Of a DNA stretch of 64,000 bases, positions 11,322 to 23,582 are shown one piece after another. The position numbers and the translations under genes were made by a program. This DNA is from Panopea generosa (taxonomy: Eukaryota; Mollusca; Bivalvia; Adapedonta; Hiatellidae), in the NCBI GenBank assembly GCA_029582155.1, contig CM055908.1, positions 25,172,757-25,236,756 on the forward strand, read 5' to 3'. Below the pieces are notes generated by a model. It was not told the DNA's origin. It searched no databases and worked only from the letters and a program-made list of their open reading frames with translations. The stretch's first letter is position 1; each line of letters begins with the position of its first letter.

Positions 11322-11600
11322 ACACTAATGGGAAATGGAAAGAAGGCAGTGTGTGGAAGTGCAGAGTGAAAGAACCTTAACTCTATCTTGAATAATGACA
11401 GAGAGAGTATAGAATCACCCTTGTTGTACTTTATTTTTTGTTATTTTTGTCAAGAGCATAATTATCTTCATAATCATCTTTAAAAGTATGTATGGTAATC
11501 CAACATGACTGGGAGCATGGATAGAGGGCAATGTGTGGAAGTCCAGAGAGAAAAATTCTAACTCTATCTTAAATAATGACAGAATTATCCCCCTTAGGCT
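11322..11600 (+). repeat. Pair of related segments about 180 bp apart
   Basis: GTGTGTGGAAGTGCAGAGTG followed by TAACTCTATCTTGAATAATG at about 11349 recurs as ATGTGTGGAAGTCCAGAGAG and TAACTCTATCTTAAATAATG at about 11531. A similar phrase (ATGTGTGGAAGTGCGGAGTG) occurs near 46531, so the unit is interspersed. Class unknown. Confidence 0.6.
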
Positions 11601-12578
11601 AGTTTTACATGTCTAAATTTTGTGTTACAGTTCACTGATTTTTGTTTTTGTTACGGCCTTTTGAAAAATGAAAAGTATTGCTTCTTCTCCACCACCCATT
11701 GACTGGACGCAAGAGCGTCTATGGCTCCACCAGCTAACTATGTGGGTTTGTTTGTTCAGGGATATACAACTGTGTAATACAATGTAGTGTTTACTTAAAG
11801 ACAGTTTGCTTGTCTAAGGAAATTTGTAGAAAAGCAACCAGCATCGATCACTGATTGGATTATCGACTTGTTTGATTGACTGCCTGTATCATGTCAATTA
11901 CCATGTTTTACCATACTTGTTGCAAATTATCGAAGTGATACATTGATGTGCATATTATCCACTTTGCTTTTCTGTGCCATTGCATATCTTCTTGCAGCCC
12001 ATTCACCTGTTCTAAAACTCTCTATTTTTTTGAGCATTTACAAAAGTTTACATTTTTTAAGATGATTTTCACGTAGTATCAGTACCAGGAGATATAGTTT
12101 TTTGTTGATTTTTTTTTTAGCAAGCATGTGGAGATATTCATCTCAAAATGTAATTTGCCACATGAAACTTTGTATTAAAGACATTATTAAAAAACTGTAC
12201 TTATAACTCTAGTGCTATCATGTTAGTTTATATATATCTTACTGGCATTTCCTTTTTGCTCAGTCATATTGTTGAAAACTGATGAAATTAGAATTTATTT
12301 ACCATATTGCTTTTTGCTTTAGATAACCAGAAATCTGCAAATTAAGATGCTTGTTAAACATATATCAGAGTTATGCCCCTTTTCAAAATATAAACGCATT
12401 AAGAGTGAGTACAGTTTTAATTGATATTAACATTATGTAAATACTCTTATGTATATATGTATATATATTATCGAAATTGCTATGATTCACTGTGTACCTT
12501 TAAAACCTAAGAAGATATTATCCAAACACAATAAAGATACATACACTGTCACATGGATTTACATGTTTATAAGCAATC

Positions 12579-12593
12579 AGCGCCCCCTGGTGT
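12579..12593 (-). promoter_or_regulatory. CTCF-like motif
   Basis: The minus strand reads CACCAGGGGGCGCTG, matching the core of the animal CTCF insulator motif. It is a single occurrence in AT-rich sequence. Matching the motif does not show that the site is bound. Confidence 0.3.
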
Positions 12594-12841
12594 AATAAAG
12601 TCTGGATTTGATAGATTATTATTGAAGTGCTAAGTTGGTGATATTGGCCAGTTCAACACAAAAATTTGTGTACTTAATTTATTTTCAGCGTGCACTTTTG
12701 AACTGCCTTTATGTGGTAACCTTGAATAGCGTTACAGGAAAATGTCACTATACCCCACACTCAACAGGTCTTTAATGTGTTTTGTGTAAAGATGAGAAAT
12801 GTTTATTGTAGATTTTCTTTGTGATTTATTATATTGCAAAC

Positions 12842-13021
12842 TACAGTCAAACCTAACTTCAGCAGCCAGTCAAGGAAAGGAGTAAAACTGGCCCTTTAAG
12901 ACAGGTTGTTGCTTAATAGAGGTAAATTTCTTCTGAAAGCATAGAAATTGGAAATAGCAAATATCATATGGATGCTTATCATAATAAAGCCTGGGTGATC
13001 ACTTACACAGGTTTGATTGAA
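12842..13021 (+). mobile_element. MITE family M, full-length copy
   Basis: Begins TACAGTCAAACC and ends ACACAGGTTTGATTGAA. The interior has GGCCCTTTAAGACAGGTTGT and GGAAATAGCAAAT. The right terminus carries a mutation. It sits about 240 bp upstream of the 55-bp minisatellite. Confidence 0.85.
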
Positions 13022-13260
13022 TATAAGAAAAAAAACATGATAGATTGTACTGCATGATATTTAGCATCACTATCAATAATAGTTTTTCTAACCTAGATCC
13101 TGCTATCTCCCCTATCAGGCCTGTTAAACCCCAATGAAAAAAGTAAGAAATTCCAATGCTTGCACTACAGTTCATTTCAAAAGAACTTTCATGCTTACCA
13201 AACTGTGATGTCATCATCTTTCAGCAACAACAAATAAACATGCTCAAATCTCATTGTTAT

Positions 13261-16200
13261 ATGATGGAACCAAGCAGTCTTAACAATTGTTCACTCAGAT
13301 GATAATGTTTTGTATGTGGTGGAACCAAGCAGTCTAAACACTTGTTCACTCAGATGATAATGTTTTGTATGTGGTGGAACCAAGCAGTCTAAACAATTGT
13401 TCACTCAGATGATAATGTCTGTTATGTGATGGAACCAAGCAATCTAAACACTTGTTCACTCAGATGATAATGTCTGGTATGTGATGGAACCAAGCAGTGT
13501 AAACAATTGTTCACTCAGATGATAATGTCTGGTATGTGATGGAACCAAGCAGTGTAAACAATTGTTCACTCAGATGATAATGTCTGGTATGTGATGGAAC
13601 CAAGCAGTCTAAAAACATGTTCACTCAGATGATAATGTCTGGTATGTGGTGGAGCAAAGCAGTCTAAACAATTATTCACTCAGATGATAATGTCTGGTAT
13701 GTGATGGAACCAAGCAGTGTAAACAATTGTTCACTCAGATGATAATGTTTGGTATGTCATGGAACCAAGCAGTCTAAACACTTGTTCACTCAGATGATAA
13801 TGTATGGTATGTGATGGAACCAAGCAGCCTAAACACTTGTTCACTCAGATGATAATGTCTGGTATGTGATGGAACCAAGCAGCCTAAACACTTGTTCACT
13901 CAGATGATAATGTCTGGTATGTGATGGAACCAAGCAGTCTAAAAACTTGTTCACTCAGATGATAGTGTCTGGTATGTGATGGAACAAAGCAGTCTAAACA
14001 CTTGTTCACTCAGATGATAATGTCTGGTATGTGATGGAACCAAGCAGTCTAAACAATCGTTCACTCAGATGATAATGTCTGGTATGTGATGGAACCAAGC
14101 AGTCTAAACACTTGTTCACTCAGATGATAATGTCTGGTATGTGATGGAACCAAGCAGTCTAAACACTTGTTCACTCAGATGATAATGTCTGGTATGTGAT
14201 GGAACCAAGCAGTCTAAACACTTGTTCACTCAGATGATAATGTCTGGTATGTGATGGAACCAAGCAGTCTAAACAATTGTTCACTCAGATGATAATGTTT
14301 TGTATGTGGTGGAACCAAGCAGTCTAAACACTTGTTCACTCAGATGATAATGTCTGGTATGTGATGGAACCAAGCAGTCTAAACACTTGTTCACTCAGAT
14401 GATAATGTCTGGTATGTGGTGGAGCAAAGCAGTCTAAACAATTATTCACTCAGATGATAATGTCTGGTATGTGATGGAACCAAGCAGTCTAAACACTTGT
14501 TCACTCAGCTGATAATGTCTGGTATGTGATGGAACCAAGCAGTCTAAACACTTGTTCACTCAGATGATAATGTCTGGTATGTGATGGAACCAAGCAGTCT
14601 AAACAATTGTTCACTCAGATGATAATGTCTGGTATGTGGTGGAGCAAAGCAGTCTAAACAATTGTTCACTCAGATGATAATGTCTGGTATGTGATGGAAC
14701 CAAGCAGTCTAAACACTTGTTCACTCAGATGATAATGTCTGGTATGTGATGGAACAAAGCAGTCTAAAGAATTATTCACTCAGATGATAATGTCTGGTAT
14801 GTGATGGAACCAAGCAGTCTAAACACTTGTTCACTCAGATGATAATGTCTGGTATGTGGTGGAGCAAAGCAGTCTAAACAATTATTCACTCAGATGATAA
14901 TGTCTAGTATGTGATGGAACCAAGCAGTCTAAACACTTGTTCACTCAGATGATAATGTCTGGTATGTGGTGGAGCAAAGCAGTCTAAACACTTGTTCACT
15001 CATATGATAATGTCTGGTATGTGATGGAACCAAGCAGTCTAAACAATTATTCACTCAGATGATAATGTCTGGTATGTGATGGAACCAAGCAGTCTAAACA
15101 CTTGTTCACTCAGATGATAATGTCTGGTATGTGATGGAACCAAGCAGTCTAAACACTTGTTCACTCAGATGATAATGTCTGGTATGTGATGGAACCAAGC
15201 AGTCTAAACACTTATTCACTCAGATGATAATGTCTGGTATGTGATGGAACCAAGCAGTCTAAACAATTATTCACTCAGATGATAATGTCTGGTATGTCAT
15301 GGAACCAAGCAGTCTAAACACTTGTTCACTCAGATGATAATGTCTGGTATGTGATGGAACCAAGCAGTCTAAACACTTGTTCACTCAGATGATAATGTCT
15401 GGTATGTGATGGAACCAAGCAGTCTAAACACTTGTTCACTCAGATGATAATGTCTGGTATGTGATGGAACCAAGCAGTCTAAACACTTGTTCACTCAGAT
15501 GATAATGTCTGGTATGTGGTGGAGCAAAGCAGTCTAAACAATTATTCACTCAGATGATAATGTCTGGTATGAGGTGGAGCAAAGCAGTCTAAACACTTGT
15601 TCACTCAGATGATAATGTCTGGTATGTGGTGGAGCAAAGCAGTCTAAACAATTATTCACTCAGATGATAATGTCTGGTATGAGGTGGAGCAAAGCAGTCT
15701 AAACACTTGTTCACTCAGATGATAATGTCTGGTATGAGGTGGAGCAAAGCAGTCTAAACAATTGTTCACTCAGATGATAATGTCTGGTATGTGATGGAAC
15801 CAAGCAGTCTAAACACTTGTTCACTCAGATGATAATGTCTGGTATATGATGGAACCAAGCAGTCTAAACACTTGTTCACTCAGATGATAATGTCTGGTTT
15901 GAGGTGGAGCAATGCAGTCTAAACACTTGTTCACTCAGATAATAATGTCTGGTATGTGATGGAACCAAGCAGACTAAACACTTGTTCACTCAGATGATAA
16001 TGTCTGGTATGTCATGGAACCAAGCAGTCTAAACAATTATTCACTCAGATGATAATGTCTGGTATGTCATGGAACCAAGCAGTCTAAACATTGTTCACTC
16101 AGATGATAATGTCTGGTATGTGATGGAACCAAGCAGTCTAAACACTTGTTCACTCAGATGATAATGTCTGGTATGTGTTGAGCAAAGCAGCCTAAACAAT

Positions 16201-16836
16201 TATTCACTCAGATGATAATGTCTGGTATGAGGTGGAGCAAAGCAGTCTAAACAATTGTTCACTCAGATGATAATGTCTGGTATGTGGTGGAGCAAAGCAG
16301 TCTAAACAATTATTCACTCAGATGATAATGTCTAGTATGTGATGGAACCAAGCAGTCTAAACACTTGTTCACTCAGATGATAATGTCTGGTATGTGGTGG
16401 AGCAAAGCAGTCTAAACAATTATTCACTCAGATGATAATGTCTGGTATGAGGTGGAGCAAAGCAGTCTAAACAATTATTCACTCAGATGATAATGTCTGG
16501 TATGTGATGGAACCAAGCAGTCTAAACACTTGTTCACTCAGATGATAATGTCTGGTATGAGGTGGAGCAAAGCAGTCTAAACAATTATTCACTCAGATGA
16601 TAATGTCTGGTATGTGATGGAACCAAGCAGTCTAAACACTTGTTCACTCAGATGATAATGTCTGGTATGTGGTGGAGCAAAGCAGTCTAAACAATTATTC
16701 ACTCAGATGATAATGTCTGGTATGAGGTGGAGCAAAGCAGTCTAAACAATTATTCACTCAGATGATAATGTCTGGTATGTGATGGAGCAAAGCAGTCTAA
16801 ACAATTGTTCAGCTAGATGATGATGTTTTGTATCTG
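13261..16836 (+). repeat. 55-bp minisatellite, about 65 copies
   Basis: The unit contains CACTCAGATGATAATGTCTG, GTATGTGATGGAACCAAGCA and GTCTAAACACTTGTT. Period measured as 55 bp from successive CAAGCAGTCT words. Units fall into a GATGGAACCAAGC type and a GGTGGAGCAAAGC type; the second usually comes with CAATTATT and becomes common in the right half. No continuous reading frame runs through it, as expected because 55 is not a multiple of three. Confidence 0.97.
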
Positions 16837-17880
16837 CATGACACTATAATCTAAGTGCAGTCACACTGGGATATTATTATGTCGCAGATGCAGGGTGTGA
16901 TACCACACCCGTATCAATAAATTGACACTGTTTTCTAAATATCTGATCAGGACTTTTTACCTTAGAGGCCAAAATTCATGTGGATTTTTTCAAATTGAGG
17001 CCAAGCAAATTTTTTTGTTGTCTTACATTAGTGGATAATAAAACCCAACTTGATATGAAGTATTACTGTAATATCTGATAATTATTGGTTAGAACATGAT
17101 CTTACCAGTGATACGCTTTATTTTCAAGTTTGCTAAAGCCTTAAAAAAAATCTCAATTAAACATTTTCAATACCTGAATAACCAATATGTACCGACTGCC
17201 AACCAGATTTTACAACAGTTTGCATCATTTAAAATATGAGAAGAGGCATTCATTGTTGTATCGTATTGCAGCAAGGGCAGTTGCAGCGAGGGCTGACATT
17301 TCCCACTCCTTAGTTTAAATGAAAATGCTTCAAATGTGTTCCCAGAGGTCATGGTTCATGTTAAAAAAATGTTTGTGTATTTAGTGTTTCAGTCAGATTT
17401 TGTGCATGTTTTCATGATTATAAAACTATTCAGTACAGGATGTGTTAGTGCAGCAGTGATGAAGTGGTTTTTACATTTGTGTTATAGCTCTACTGGCCAG
17501 AGGTCCGAAGTGATTAGAGAAAGGTGTGTTGCTCATCATTTGTTTTCTCATCAATTGATCATTGATAATGTCTAATATTGTTGTTGGGCTCCAAAAGTAT
17601 TGAAATTGTGAAACTTCAAATATCTTCATTTCAATAAGTCAAATTTGTTCATGTGTATGTTAATTATAAATTATACTTACATCAGCACAGAGTTGAAGAT
17701 TACACAAATTAAGAGACTGAGATGGTAAGGGCACCATATGGGAACTTTTACTAAAACTATGGGGGAATATTAGTTTTAAATATTGAAGTTGAGACAAATA
17801 AAGGGGTTGTAATGTAAAGTGCATGGTACGAGGAGTAGGCGGGATGGGGTCAGTTGTCAGTTTTCCATTTTGCCAAAGCC
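16837..17880. other. No gene seen
   Basis: AT-rich. Two opposed frames at 17167-17352 and 17336-17575 lack recognisable protein features. No shared repeats noticed. Confidence 0.4.
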
Positions 17881-18000
17881 CAATCTCCCTTCAACCACTC
17901 TGTTTGTTCCCAATCTCCCTTCAACCACTCTGTTTGTTCCCAATCTCCCTTCAACCACTCTGTTTGTTCCCAATCTCCCTTCAATCACTCTTTTTGTTCC
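17881..18000 (+). repeat. Four copies of a 30-bp repeat
   Basis: CAATCTCCCTTCAACCACTC plus TGTTTGTTCC repeated four times; the last copy has two substitutions. The three overlapping frames here (for example PNLPSTTLFV repeats) are products of the 30-bp period. Confidence 0.97.
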
Positions 18001-18606
18001 GAATCTCGATATCTTGCCATGAGCCTCTTCCCAATTTCAAAGGAAAAAAAGCTCTATATGGTGAAATGTCAAAATATTCTTTGGCTACTTATAATGAGCG
18101 GATAGAGCATCTTTTACCCTCTTGGAACTCTTGTTTTACATTCTCTCATATGTTTAGATAATTAAATTCTGGAGAAAAATCCTTTTTATTTTCATTTAGA
18201 TTGACATTTTGAATGTTGCTTCCACCATTACAATTTATACATGCACTTCATTATCATGTGATCAGCAAGTTTTTCTATATTTTTGGAGGAGATTGCATCT
18301 ACATTGTGTTGGGTAGCCTGCCTTGCCTTACAGTCCTTTGTTTCAAACACGCTGTCTGTCCATGTCCCTATCATAGATTGATCACGGGGGTCACAAAAGG
18401 TCATTGTAATCAATCCAACAGTAATTAGGGTCATTCATTAGTAATTAATCCTGTGTTTTAAACAAATACAATAGCCATACTTGCGTCGGAATACATATAT
18501 CTGATTTTCAAGTTTTTGATATTTTCAAATGTATAATTACCTGTTGTTTCCTGGCAGAAGTCCAGTATGTGTGGTAAAAACTACTGAACAATATAAGGAA
18601 TAACTC
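18001..18606. other. No gene seen
   Basis: Moderately AT-rich, no repeat family recognised. The two opposed frames of about 70 codons at 18213-18434 show no conserved features that I can identify. Confidence 0.4.
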
Positions 18607-18758
18607 ATGGGAAGGAGCAATCGTGGCCCTTTAAGACAGGTTGTTGCTTAATGCAGGTTAATTTGCATATAAAGTATAGAAACGGGAAATAGCAACTGTG
18701 GCTGCTTAAGACAAGTGGCTGCTTAATAAAGGTGGCCGCTTACACAGATTGACTGTAT
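18607..18758 (+). mobile_element. MITE family M, left-truncated copy
   Basis: Picks up at TGGGAAGGAGCAAT, continues through GGCCCTTTAAGACAGGTTGT and GGCTGCTTAAGACAAGTGGC, and ends CAGATTGACTGTA. The left inverted end is missing. Confidence 0.85.
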
Positions 18759-19016
18759 ATCTATAGAAGGTTTTGATTATTAATCAGGTCATCAAATTAA
18801 TCAAGGTCCTCCATAGCAGAGTGGTGTAAGGCGCTGTCTCAAGGTCACTTACTGGTACCTCTCACTGCTACGATCGTAGGTTCAAGACCTGCTTGCTTCA
18901 AAAACTTTATGTGAGTAATTTTGCCAGTTTCTTGAGGAAGGACAGTGGACCTACCGGTACTCAGATTCATTCTGAGGTATTCCTCCACCAATAAAACTGG
19001 ACATGCCATTGTATAA

Positions 19017-19734
19017 GGCCATCCTTAAAAAAATATTTGTTTGCTATGCTCCAACCCACTATTTTTCATGTGGGTAGGTAGGTAGCTAATATTTTTAGAG
19101 AAGCCAGATTTTGATTTTGCATAGGTAGTCATTTTAAAGGGATTATATTGGCATATTACAGTCAATTCCCTGTCCTAAATACACACGCCCAGCATGTAGA
19201 TACACTTATAACTTAGAGATATATCCGCCTAAAGTGTCTAATTAAATAACCTCTTTTTTACAAACATTGGATTTCTGAAGCCACGTTTTTGTTTTTGTTT
19301 ACATTTGCTATTTTCAACGAACCGCTTTCGGGTTTCCAATCAATCATCGAATAACATTGTGAAGACTTGTTTCCGATCTCGTTTTCGAGGCTTTGTTCAG
19401 GAAGTTTACAGAGTTCAAGGTAAACATTGCGCAATACTTAATTGCGGGACGTATTAAAGTTTTGGCCAATATTCAATTACTGTTAATTTGATAACTTTCA
19501 AGTAAATAAAGGTTATACGTCAATACATAATATAAGCATTATTTTGTGCACACTGCATACAGGAAAAGTCTGGATTACTAGCGTGTTTTTGTTACTTGCC
19601 AATATAATCCCTTTAAAGAAAAATGGACAGAAATCATGAAAAAAAAGTTAATGCTTTGAAAGTCAATAAGAAAGTTTGGGTAGCTGCAATTTTGAGTAAA
19701 TATGTAGGAAACAATTTGTTTTTTAAGGACGGCC
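19017..19734 (+). mobile_element. MITE family H (Harbinger-like), carrying an insertion
   Basis: Ends GGCCATCCTTAAAAAAATAT and, on the reverse strand, GGCCGTCCTTAAAAAACAAA form long inverted repeats. Both sides are flanked by TAA, the 3-bp duplication typical of PIF/Harbinger elements. Interior words TTTTTCATGTGGGTAGGTAG and GCTTTGAAAGTCAATAAG are shared with copies at 23740, 37603 and 63126. The element is split by the 475-bp insertion at 19138. Confidence 0.85.
19138..19612. mobile_element. TTAA-inserting MITE (piggyBac-like), 475 bp
   Basis: Perfect 16-bp inverted ends, AGGGATTATATTGGCA and TGCCAATATAATCCCT, flanked on both sides by TTAA (19134-19137 and 19613-19616). The flanking host sequence rejoins to match the uninterrupted family H copies (TTTTAAAGAAAAATGGACAG). 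A TTAA duplication is the hallmark of piggyBac. No transposase frame. The CpG-bearing sequence ending in TTCAAG plus GTAAAC at about 19434 lies inside this element and is not a host exon. Confidence 0.88.
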
Positions 19735-19809
19735 TAACCTGAAATGTGTTGAAAATGATGTAAATCCCATTCAAAAAAAAAAAGAAGAAGAAAATCGTTT
19801 AAATTCTCT

Positions 19810-19902
19810 TTGTGGTCCTCCATGGCTAAGTGGTCAAACTCGGTGGTCAGTAACTTGCAGAGTGACAGTGGTTTTACTCAGGTCCACTCCTACTGGTCAG
19901 TT
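19810..19902 (+). mobile_element. SINE-B, heavily deleted
   Basis: The head GGTCCTCCATGGCTAAGTGG is followed almost directly by GTAACTTGCAGAGTGACAGT and TTTTACTCAGGTCCACTC, so most of the middle is gone. Confidence 0.7.
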
Positions 19903-20617
19903 TTTTTCTAAATGAATAAAGGCTAAAATACTACTACAATATACAACAATTTAAATTTTATCAAAAAAATGAAACAGTTATGTTCTAAAAGAAGTGTATA
20001 ACATTATCAAGTATACATTGAATTGATGATAAAAGTTTTAGAGTAATCAAACAGTGCGATATGTGGGTGTTTAAAGTTAAGTATTGTATTTTTGTATACA
20101 AGTAGGCAGTAGTCCTTTGTACTGATATAGCCCCTTTTTTTTTAATCTATGTTGATTAATAAAAATAACCTACCGGTATGTTTATTTTCTGTGGTTTGAA
20201 CATTGGAGTATTTTGAAACCTGAAAGTCAGAGGTTATGTCTGGGAAAAAAACACATGGACATTTGTATAAGGTAATAGGTATAAAAACCAAGGATTGATC
20301 AAAATTGTGAATTGCATGGTCCCCAACCCCTTGGGGCCGGGGCCAGAACAGCAAAATTTAAGGTAAACTTCGAAAATCTTCTTACCATAGGAAGCACTGG
20401 GAAACAAATGGTGAGCATGATTATGGACATGTATGGGTCCTTTATAAAAGACCCTGGGTCTCACAGTTTGGCCCTGCAGGTGGGGCCTACTTAACTAAAT
20501 CTATATGTCATGTCTTGGTTATCTTCTCTTGGATGTGTGATTATAGAATGAGAGCATGTGATTATGGATTATTGAATGTGGGCTTACTTTCTTAAAAGAA
20601 GGGTTATGGAGTTAAAA
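19903..20617. other. No supported gene
   Basis: AT-rich. A GC-rich patch near 20320 (CTTGGGGCCGGGGCC) looks like an interspersed repeat fragment rather than an exon. The short frames there overlap on both strands. Confidence 0.35.
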
Positions 20618-21030
20618 GAGGGATTGTGCAGTGAGGGCTCAAGATCCTATAGCAAGGGCAAAGAGGGATTGTGCAGTGAGGGCTCAAGATCCTATAGCAA
20701 GGGCAAAGAGGGATTGTGCAGTGAGGGCTCAAGATCCTATAGCAAGGGCAAAGAGGGATTGTGCAGTGAGGGCTCAAGATCCTATAGCAAGGGCAAAGAT
20801 GGATTGTGCAGTGAGGGCTCAAGATCCTATAGCAAGGGCAAAGAGGGATTGTGCAGTGAGGGCTCAAGATCCTATAGCAAGGGCAAAGAGGGATTGTGCA
20901 GTGAGGGCTCAAGATCCTATAGCAAGGGCAAAGAGGGATTGTGCAGTGAGGGCTCAAGATCCTATAGCAAGGGCAAAGAGGGATTGTGCAGTGAGGGCTC
21001 AAGATCCTATAGCAAGGGCAAAGAGGGATT
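20618..21030 (+). repeat. 45-bp minisatellite, about 9 copies
   Basis: Nearly identical units of GAGGGATTGTGCAGTGAGGG, CTCAAGATCCTATAGCAAGG and GCAAA. Because 45 is divisible by three and the unit lacks stops in several frames, long open frames appear on both strands (for example SEGSRSYSKGKEGLC). These are structural artefacts of the repeat. Copies differ by at most one or two bases, so the expansion is recent. Confidence 0.97.
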
Positions 21031-21540
21031 AAGGACGATAACTTAGGTGACAGAAATGGGGAGTGATGGCACACACGTTCTCATAAAGGGATTGCAGAGT
21101 AAGGGCAAAGGGTTATAGATTGAGGGCATGGTTTCTCAAGGATTACAAAGAGGGATTTTGGAAGATAAGGGAACAGAACCAGGAATGATGGCACATGCTC
21201 TCATAAAGGGATTGTAGAGTAAGGGCTGGGGCTTATAGATTGAGGTCGTCATGTTTCTCAAAGAGTACGATGAGGGATTATGGAACATTAGACTGGTGAC
21301 AGAATTGTGGAATGATGGCATATTCTCATAAAGGGATTATAGATTATGGGCAGGAGGTTATAGATTAAATACGAGCCTAAATGGGTGCTCAAGGATTACA
21401 AAGAGGAATTATGGAAGATAAGGAGACATAATTGCAGAATTATGGCAAGACATTCTCATAAAAGGATCGTACAGTATAGGCAGGGGATTTAAGCTTGAGG
21501 GCATGGGTTCTCGAGGATTTCGAAAGGATATAAGTATGAT
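21031..21540 (+). repeat. Degenerate repeat of about 125 bp, four copies
   Basis: TTCTCATAAAGGGATT-like words recur at about 21078, 21197, 21323 and 21453, each followed by AGTAAGGGC-like and TTATAGATT-like words and then AAGGATTACAAAGAGG. The copies are diverged. The words overlap those of the adjacent 45-bp array, suggesting a shared origin. Confidence 0.85.
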
Positions 21541-21732
21541 GACTTGTATGTATAGCCTTGTTTGCAATCGCCCGCAATCATAAAGCCATGGAATACATTG
21601 TAGTTTCAGGACTTCCTGCGGTGTACAAGTTAGGTCAAATATATATAGAACATGTCCTGCTTCTCAAGAGGTAATACTTTATGTATACTTGATGACCTCC
21701 ATGTAACTGTCAAGATTCATCATGCTTCATTA

Positions 21733-22153
<421 letters not shown>

Positions 22154-22404
22154 CAGTGAGTAGATTGGTTGTTGATTAACAGTCATTGTTCATCAGTGTA
22201 TAATTGAGCAGATTAATTGTGACATAGGTGGTGTAGTCACAGGATTAGATGTTGGGTGCTTAATTATGCCAGATTTTGTGGGTTCAATCATAGATTCAAC
22301 TCAATTAGCTCTCAAAGTGTAGATCAGCATCATGATAAAAGGTTAATTAATTCACCAAGGCACCAATGTGAAGACTGAAAAAGCATTAACAGTTAAACAA
22401 CACA

Positions 22405-22699
22405 TTGATTGATTGATTGATTGATTGAATATTAAGCGTCATTTTTATGCCATCGAGGGCTAACAGATGATCAGTTAACCTAACCACTGTTTCCTGGGAT
22501 TAACCAGTACTCGAGCACACCCCATCTCTGCAAGTAACTGATAACTTTCCCACTTGAATCAGCGGTGGGAGACAAATGATTATTAGACACAATGTCGTAT
22601 ATCAATCATCACGGAGACTGTTGCCGAGCGGGGATTCGAACTCACGACCCCTGGATTGATAGTCAGACGCGTAACCGACTGAGCTAATCGGGCCCGGCC
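22405..22699 (-). mobile_element. SINE-A, well-preserved full copy
   Basis: On the minus strand it reads GGCCGGGCCCGATTAGCTCA with an intact A box (TTAGCTCAGTCGGTTA), then CTATCAATCCAGGGGTCG, a B box (GAGTTCGAATCCCC), a body of about 180 bp and a CAAT-repeat tail. This is the usual organisation of a tRNA-derived SINE: RNA polymerase III promoter, unrelated body, simple-repeat tail. Confidence 0.95.
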
Positions 22700-23582
22700 A
22701 CATGTATTGAAGTGGCTGACACAACATTATAAAGTGCTAAATAAAACATGTACATGTTTGTTTTGAACACAGGCTATTTTTTCATTTTTTTATATTTAAA
22801 AGATAAATAGATTGTTAAAGATACTATTCACAAAATAATTGATAATTTTAAGCCGATTCAAATATTTTTAAATTTAATGAAGTCGTAATTTAGTAAATGC
22901 TTACTGGTATTAAATAACAAAAAAAAAAAATTTCGATATTGAGACTTTACTGTGTATAAAAAAACTTTGTTTGAAGTCTTATATGCTTGAGTGGTCACTT
23001 ATGAGCAAGGGGGAATTACTTTTGATGTTTACAACAAACAGAATTGAAAATAGATTACAATGTATTGGCAAATGTCTACAACTGTCTGTACATAAAAATG
23101 TCCTATTGAGATATTTTACTACGCTGCATATATACCTAGGTTCTACGTGTGCAGTTTTACATGTGAAACCGTCCGTGGTAAATGGGACTCGACTTTAATC
23201 AAATATATCGGTCAATGTCTCAAATGTTGTTCTCGTATTTAACGAATAAAACAATTTGGAAGTTCAGGATATGTTCTAATGGTGACTTATGATAAATAAA
23301 GTAGATATTTCTTGTCTGGTGAATGGGATAATTGTGGTTGCTGACTGTCTTCAGAAGTTTCACCCTGGGATATATATATATATATATATAAAGCTAGGAC
23401 TGGAAGCTGTATACTTTAGGACTGGTAAGAAAGAATGAAATAGTTTTAATGATGGTCAGTTTAGCATTTGTAGCATTAGTGAGTTTAATCTTGATACCCA
23501 CCCTCCCCCCCCCACGTATTTTCTGACTCGTATGTTATTTTAAACTTACTTGAAAGACACTTTATTTTTTTTAATGATTTAC
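22700..23582. other. No supported gene
   Basis: AT-rich. A 75-codon frame at 22971-23198 has no recognisable feature. A TA dinucleotide run lies at 23370-23392. Confidence 0.4.
23370..23392. repeat. (TA)n microsatellite
   Basis: About eleven TA units in a row. Confidence 0.9.

Larger units (their letters stand above)
10363..12841. other. 2.5 kb with minor repeats, no supported gene
   Basis: Mostly AT-rich unique-looking sequence. It holds a three-copy repeat at 10613, a pair of related segments at 11322 and 11505, and a CTCF-like site at 12579. A possible donor (CACGAG then GTGAGG) at about 10912 has no convincing exon behind it. Confidence 0.4.
18805..19790 (+). mobile_element. SINE-B interrupted by a MITE
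   Basis: The left part (18805-19016) has GGTCCTCCATAGCAGAGTGG, CGTAGGTTCAAGACC and TTCCTCCACCAATAAAACTG. It breaks after GCCATTGTATAA. The right part resumes at 19735 with TAACCTGAAATGTGTTGAAA and an A-rich tail. The intervening 718 bp is a separate transposon with its own nested insertion. Confidence 0.9.

Noticed and set aside
19260-19434. First exon with CpG-bearing upstream sequence and donor TTCAAG/GTAAAC
   Set aside because: It lies entirely within the TTAA-flanked MITE at 19138-19612.
20576-21074. Long open frames of 133-156 codons on both strands
   Set aside because: They exist only because the 45-bp tandem unit is a multiple of three and free of stops. There is no codon bias, start context or flanking exon structure.
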